64,000 nucleotides of DNA, taken from Paramacrobiotus metropolitanus. Its lineage: Eukaryota; Tardigrada; Eutardigrada; Parachela; Macrobiotidae. Position 1 is the stretch's first letter; every line of letters starts with the position of its first letter. This document shows, piece after piece, positions 63,372 through 64,000 of this stretch. The notes beneath the pieces were generated by a model. That model worked only from the letters and a program-made list of their open reading frames with translations. It made no database searches and was not told where the DNA came from. The position numbers and the translations under genes are program-made. The DNA lies in NCBI RefSeq assembly GCF_019649055.1, contig NW_026570221.1:1736001-1800000 (forward strand). The letters are read 5' to 3'.

Positions 63372-63401
63372 TTCAATAACCGACACCCTGACCTTATCGA
63401 C

Positions 63402-64000
63402 ATGGAATACAACATGAATGATATTGATGAGCAAACGGTGGAAATTTGTCGATATTTGGGAATCGAATCTAATTCGGTTGAAGCTAGCAAGATTGGCACA
63501 AATCTGAACCAGCTGCGCCAATTCTTACTTGATTCGGGCTACGCTAAAGAAATTAAAAAGGGAGTGGAAGAAGGAAATTTCCATCGGTTAAACATTCCCC
63601 GTGACTCTTCAAGAGATTGTTATCTCCCTGTCCGACGGAATGGGTTGCATAGCCTACTGGATTTGAGTTTATTGGATGTGCCACTGGATACGACTGACCC
63701 GGTTGGGATGACCCAATTTTATTACACAGACTATCCTGAACGACAGGAATATGTGGCTCAGTTCGTTCTACGATACGTGAATCCAGCTTTCAAGTTGCTT
63801 GCAGCAAGAGCATCAATCGGATTACAGGTGGATCCTAAAGATTATGCCGCAAAAAGGATGGGGCAGAAAGTCTTTGCTGCACGGCTGGCACATTACAAGA
63901 CACAGAATCAGTTGGTATCGAATACCATGAAGGATGATATCCCACCGTTCTTCCGACCTTACGTGGCGAAGCTGGGAGAGCCTATGGAACATATAGGAAT
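63402..64000 (+). CDS. Unknown ORF, open at the window edge
   Basis: ATG 63402 opens at least 199 codons without a stop to the right edge. The product looks globular: MEYNMNDIDEQTVEICRYLG, LNQLRQFLLDSGYAKEIKKG, RDCYLPVRRNGLHSLLDLSL, YVAQFVLRYVNPAFKLLAAR. No low complexity, no membrane segment, no AGGTCA copy. No family is recognised. It may be the next ORF of the retroelement or a different unit. Confidence 0.6.
   Translation, partial: MEYNMNDIDEQTVEICRYLGIESNSVEASKIGTNLNQLRQFLLDSGYAKEIKKGVEEGNFHRLNIPRDSSRDCYLPVRRNGLHSLLDLSLLDVPLDTTDPVGMTQFYYTDYPERQEYVAQFVLRYVNPAFKLLAARASIGLQVDPKDYAAKRMGQKVFAARLAHYKTQNQLVSNTMKDDIPPFFRPYVAKLGEPMEHIG

Larger units (their letters stand above)
43600..64000 (+). 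mobile_element. Giant Ty3/gypsy-like retroelement, open at right edge
   Basis: All coding signal from 43720 to the right edge is on the plus strand. The order coiled coil, gag, zinc knuckle, protease, RT, RNase H, integrase is that of a Ty3/gypsy element. The gap from zinc knuckle to RT is about 5 kb, and at least 7.5 kb of further ORFs follow the integrase. No LTR, primer-binding site or polypurine tract could be identified; the 3' end is outside. AGGTCA copies saturate the whole span. Giant elements with extra ORFs are known (Ogre in plants, Burro in planarians); relation to those is not implied by sequence. Confidence 0.8.

Noticed and set aside
1-64000. CRISPR arrays, tRNA or rRNA genes
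   Set aside because: No spaced palindromic repeat array, cloverleaf or rRNA-like sequence was seen; the window is eukaryotic.

Overview
The window is eukaryotic and dominated by transposable elements. It has spliced genes with short GT..AG introns (62-138 bp), and no operon structure or prokaryotic signals. One host-type gene, on the minus strand at about 24-37 kb in well-separated exons, resembles from memory a large tardigrade (Hypsibius-type) family with an N-terminal Tudor-like region and an F-box. I therefore favour a tardigrade or similar small invertebrate, but the assignment is tentative.

Region 1 (1-22.3 kb): a minus-strand LINE-like retroelement (C2H2 finger, reverse transcriptase) is split in two by a Maverick/Polinton DNA transposon (768-20270) and its immediate flanks. 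The Polinton has 232-bp terminal inverted repeats differing at about 3 positions. It carries the family's module set: protein-primed type DNA polymerase B (five exons), retroviral-type integrase, packaging ATPase, adenain-like cysteine protease, double-jelly-roll major capsid protein, penton-like minor capsid protein and small basic virion-type proteins. It also carries unusual cargo: an LRR-type single-pass membrane protein, a spliced gene with two SUMO-interaction-like motifs, and a spliced gene with a duplicated exon-intron unit. ATPase, protease, integrase, penton and polymerase are all interrupted by single stops or 1-base shifts, so this copy is recently inserted or homogenised but not intact.

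Region 2 (22.3-43.4 kb): gene-poor sequence full of nested non-autonomous elements. These include a TTAA-flanked foldback element, two related TIR elements with 3-bp target duplications (one carrying a LINE remnant that lacks its RT core), foldback elements built from short arrays, and inverted blocks of a 9-bp satellite. The host-type F-box gene runs through this region with TE-filled introns.

Region 3 (43.4-64.0 kb, open at the right edge): a very large plus-strand Ty3/gypsy-like retroelement. Its order is coiled-coil ORF, gag capsid, zinc-knuckle nucleocapsid, a long repeat-rich linker, aspartic protease, reverse transcriptase, RNase H, integrase, then at least six further ORFs of unknown function. 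Reading frames are broken by roughly ten isolated stops and about as many frameshifts. The whole 20 kb is sprinkled with about 90 copies of AGGTCA (mostly AAAGGTCA, the NBRE nuclear-receptor half-site), translated in all three frames as ERS, KVT or KGH. This is the most unusual signal in the window. Four further families of short coding repeats, three of them hairpin-forming, lie inside the same element.
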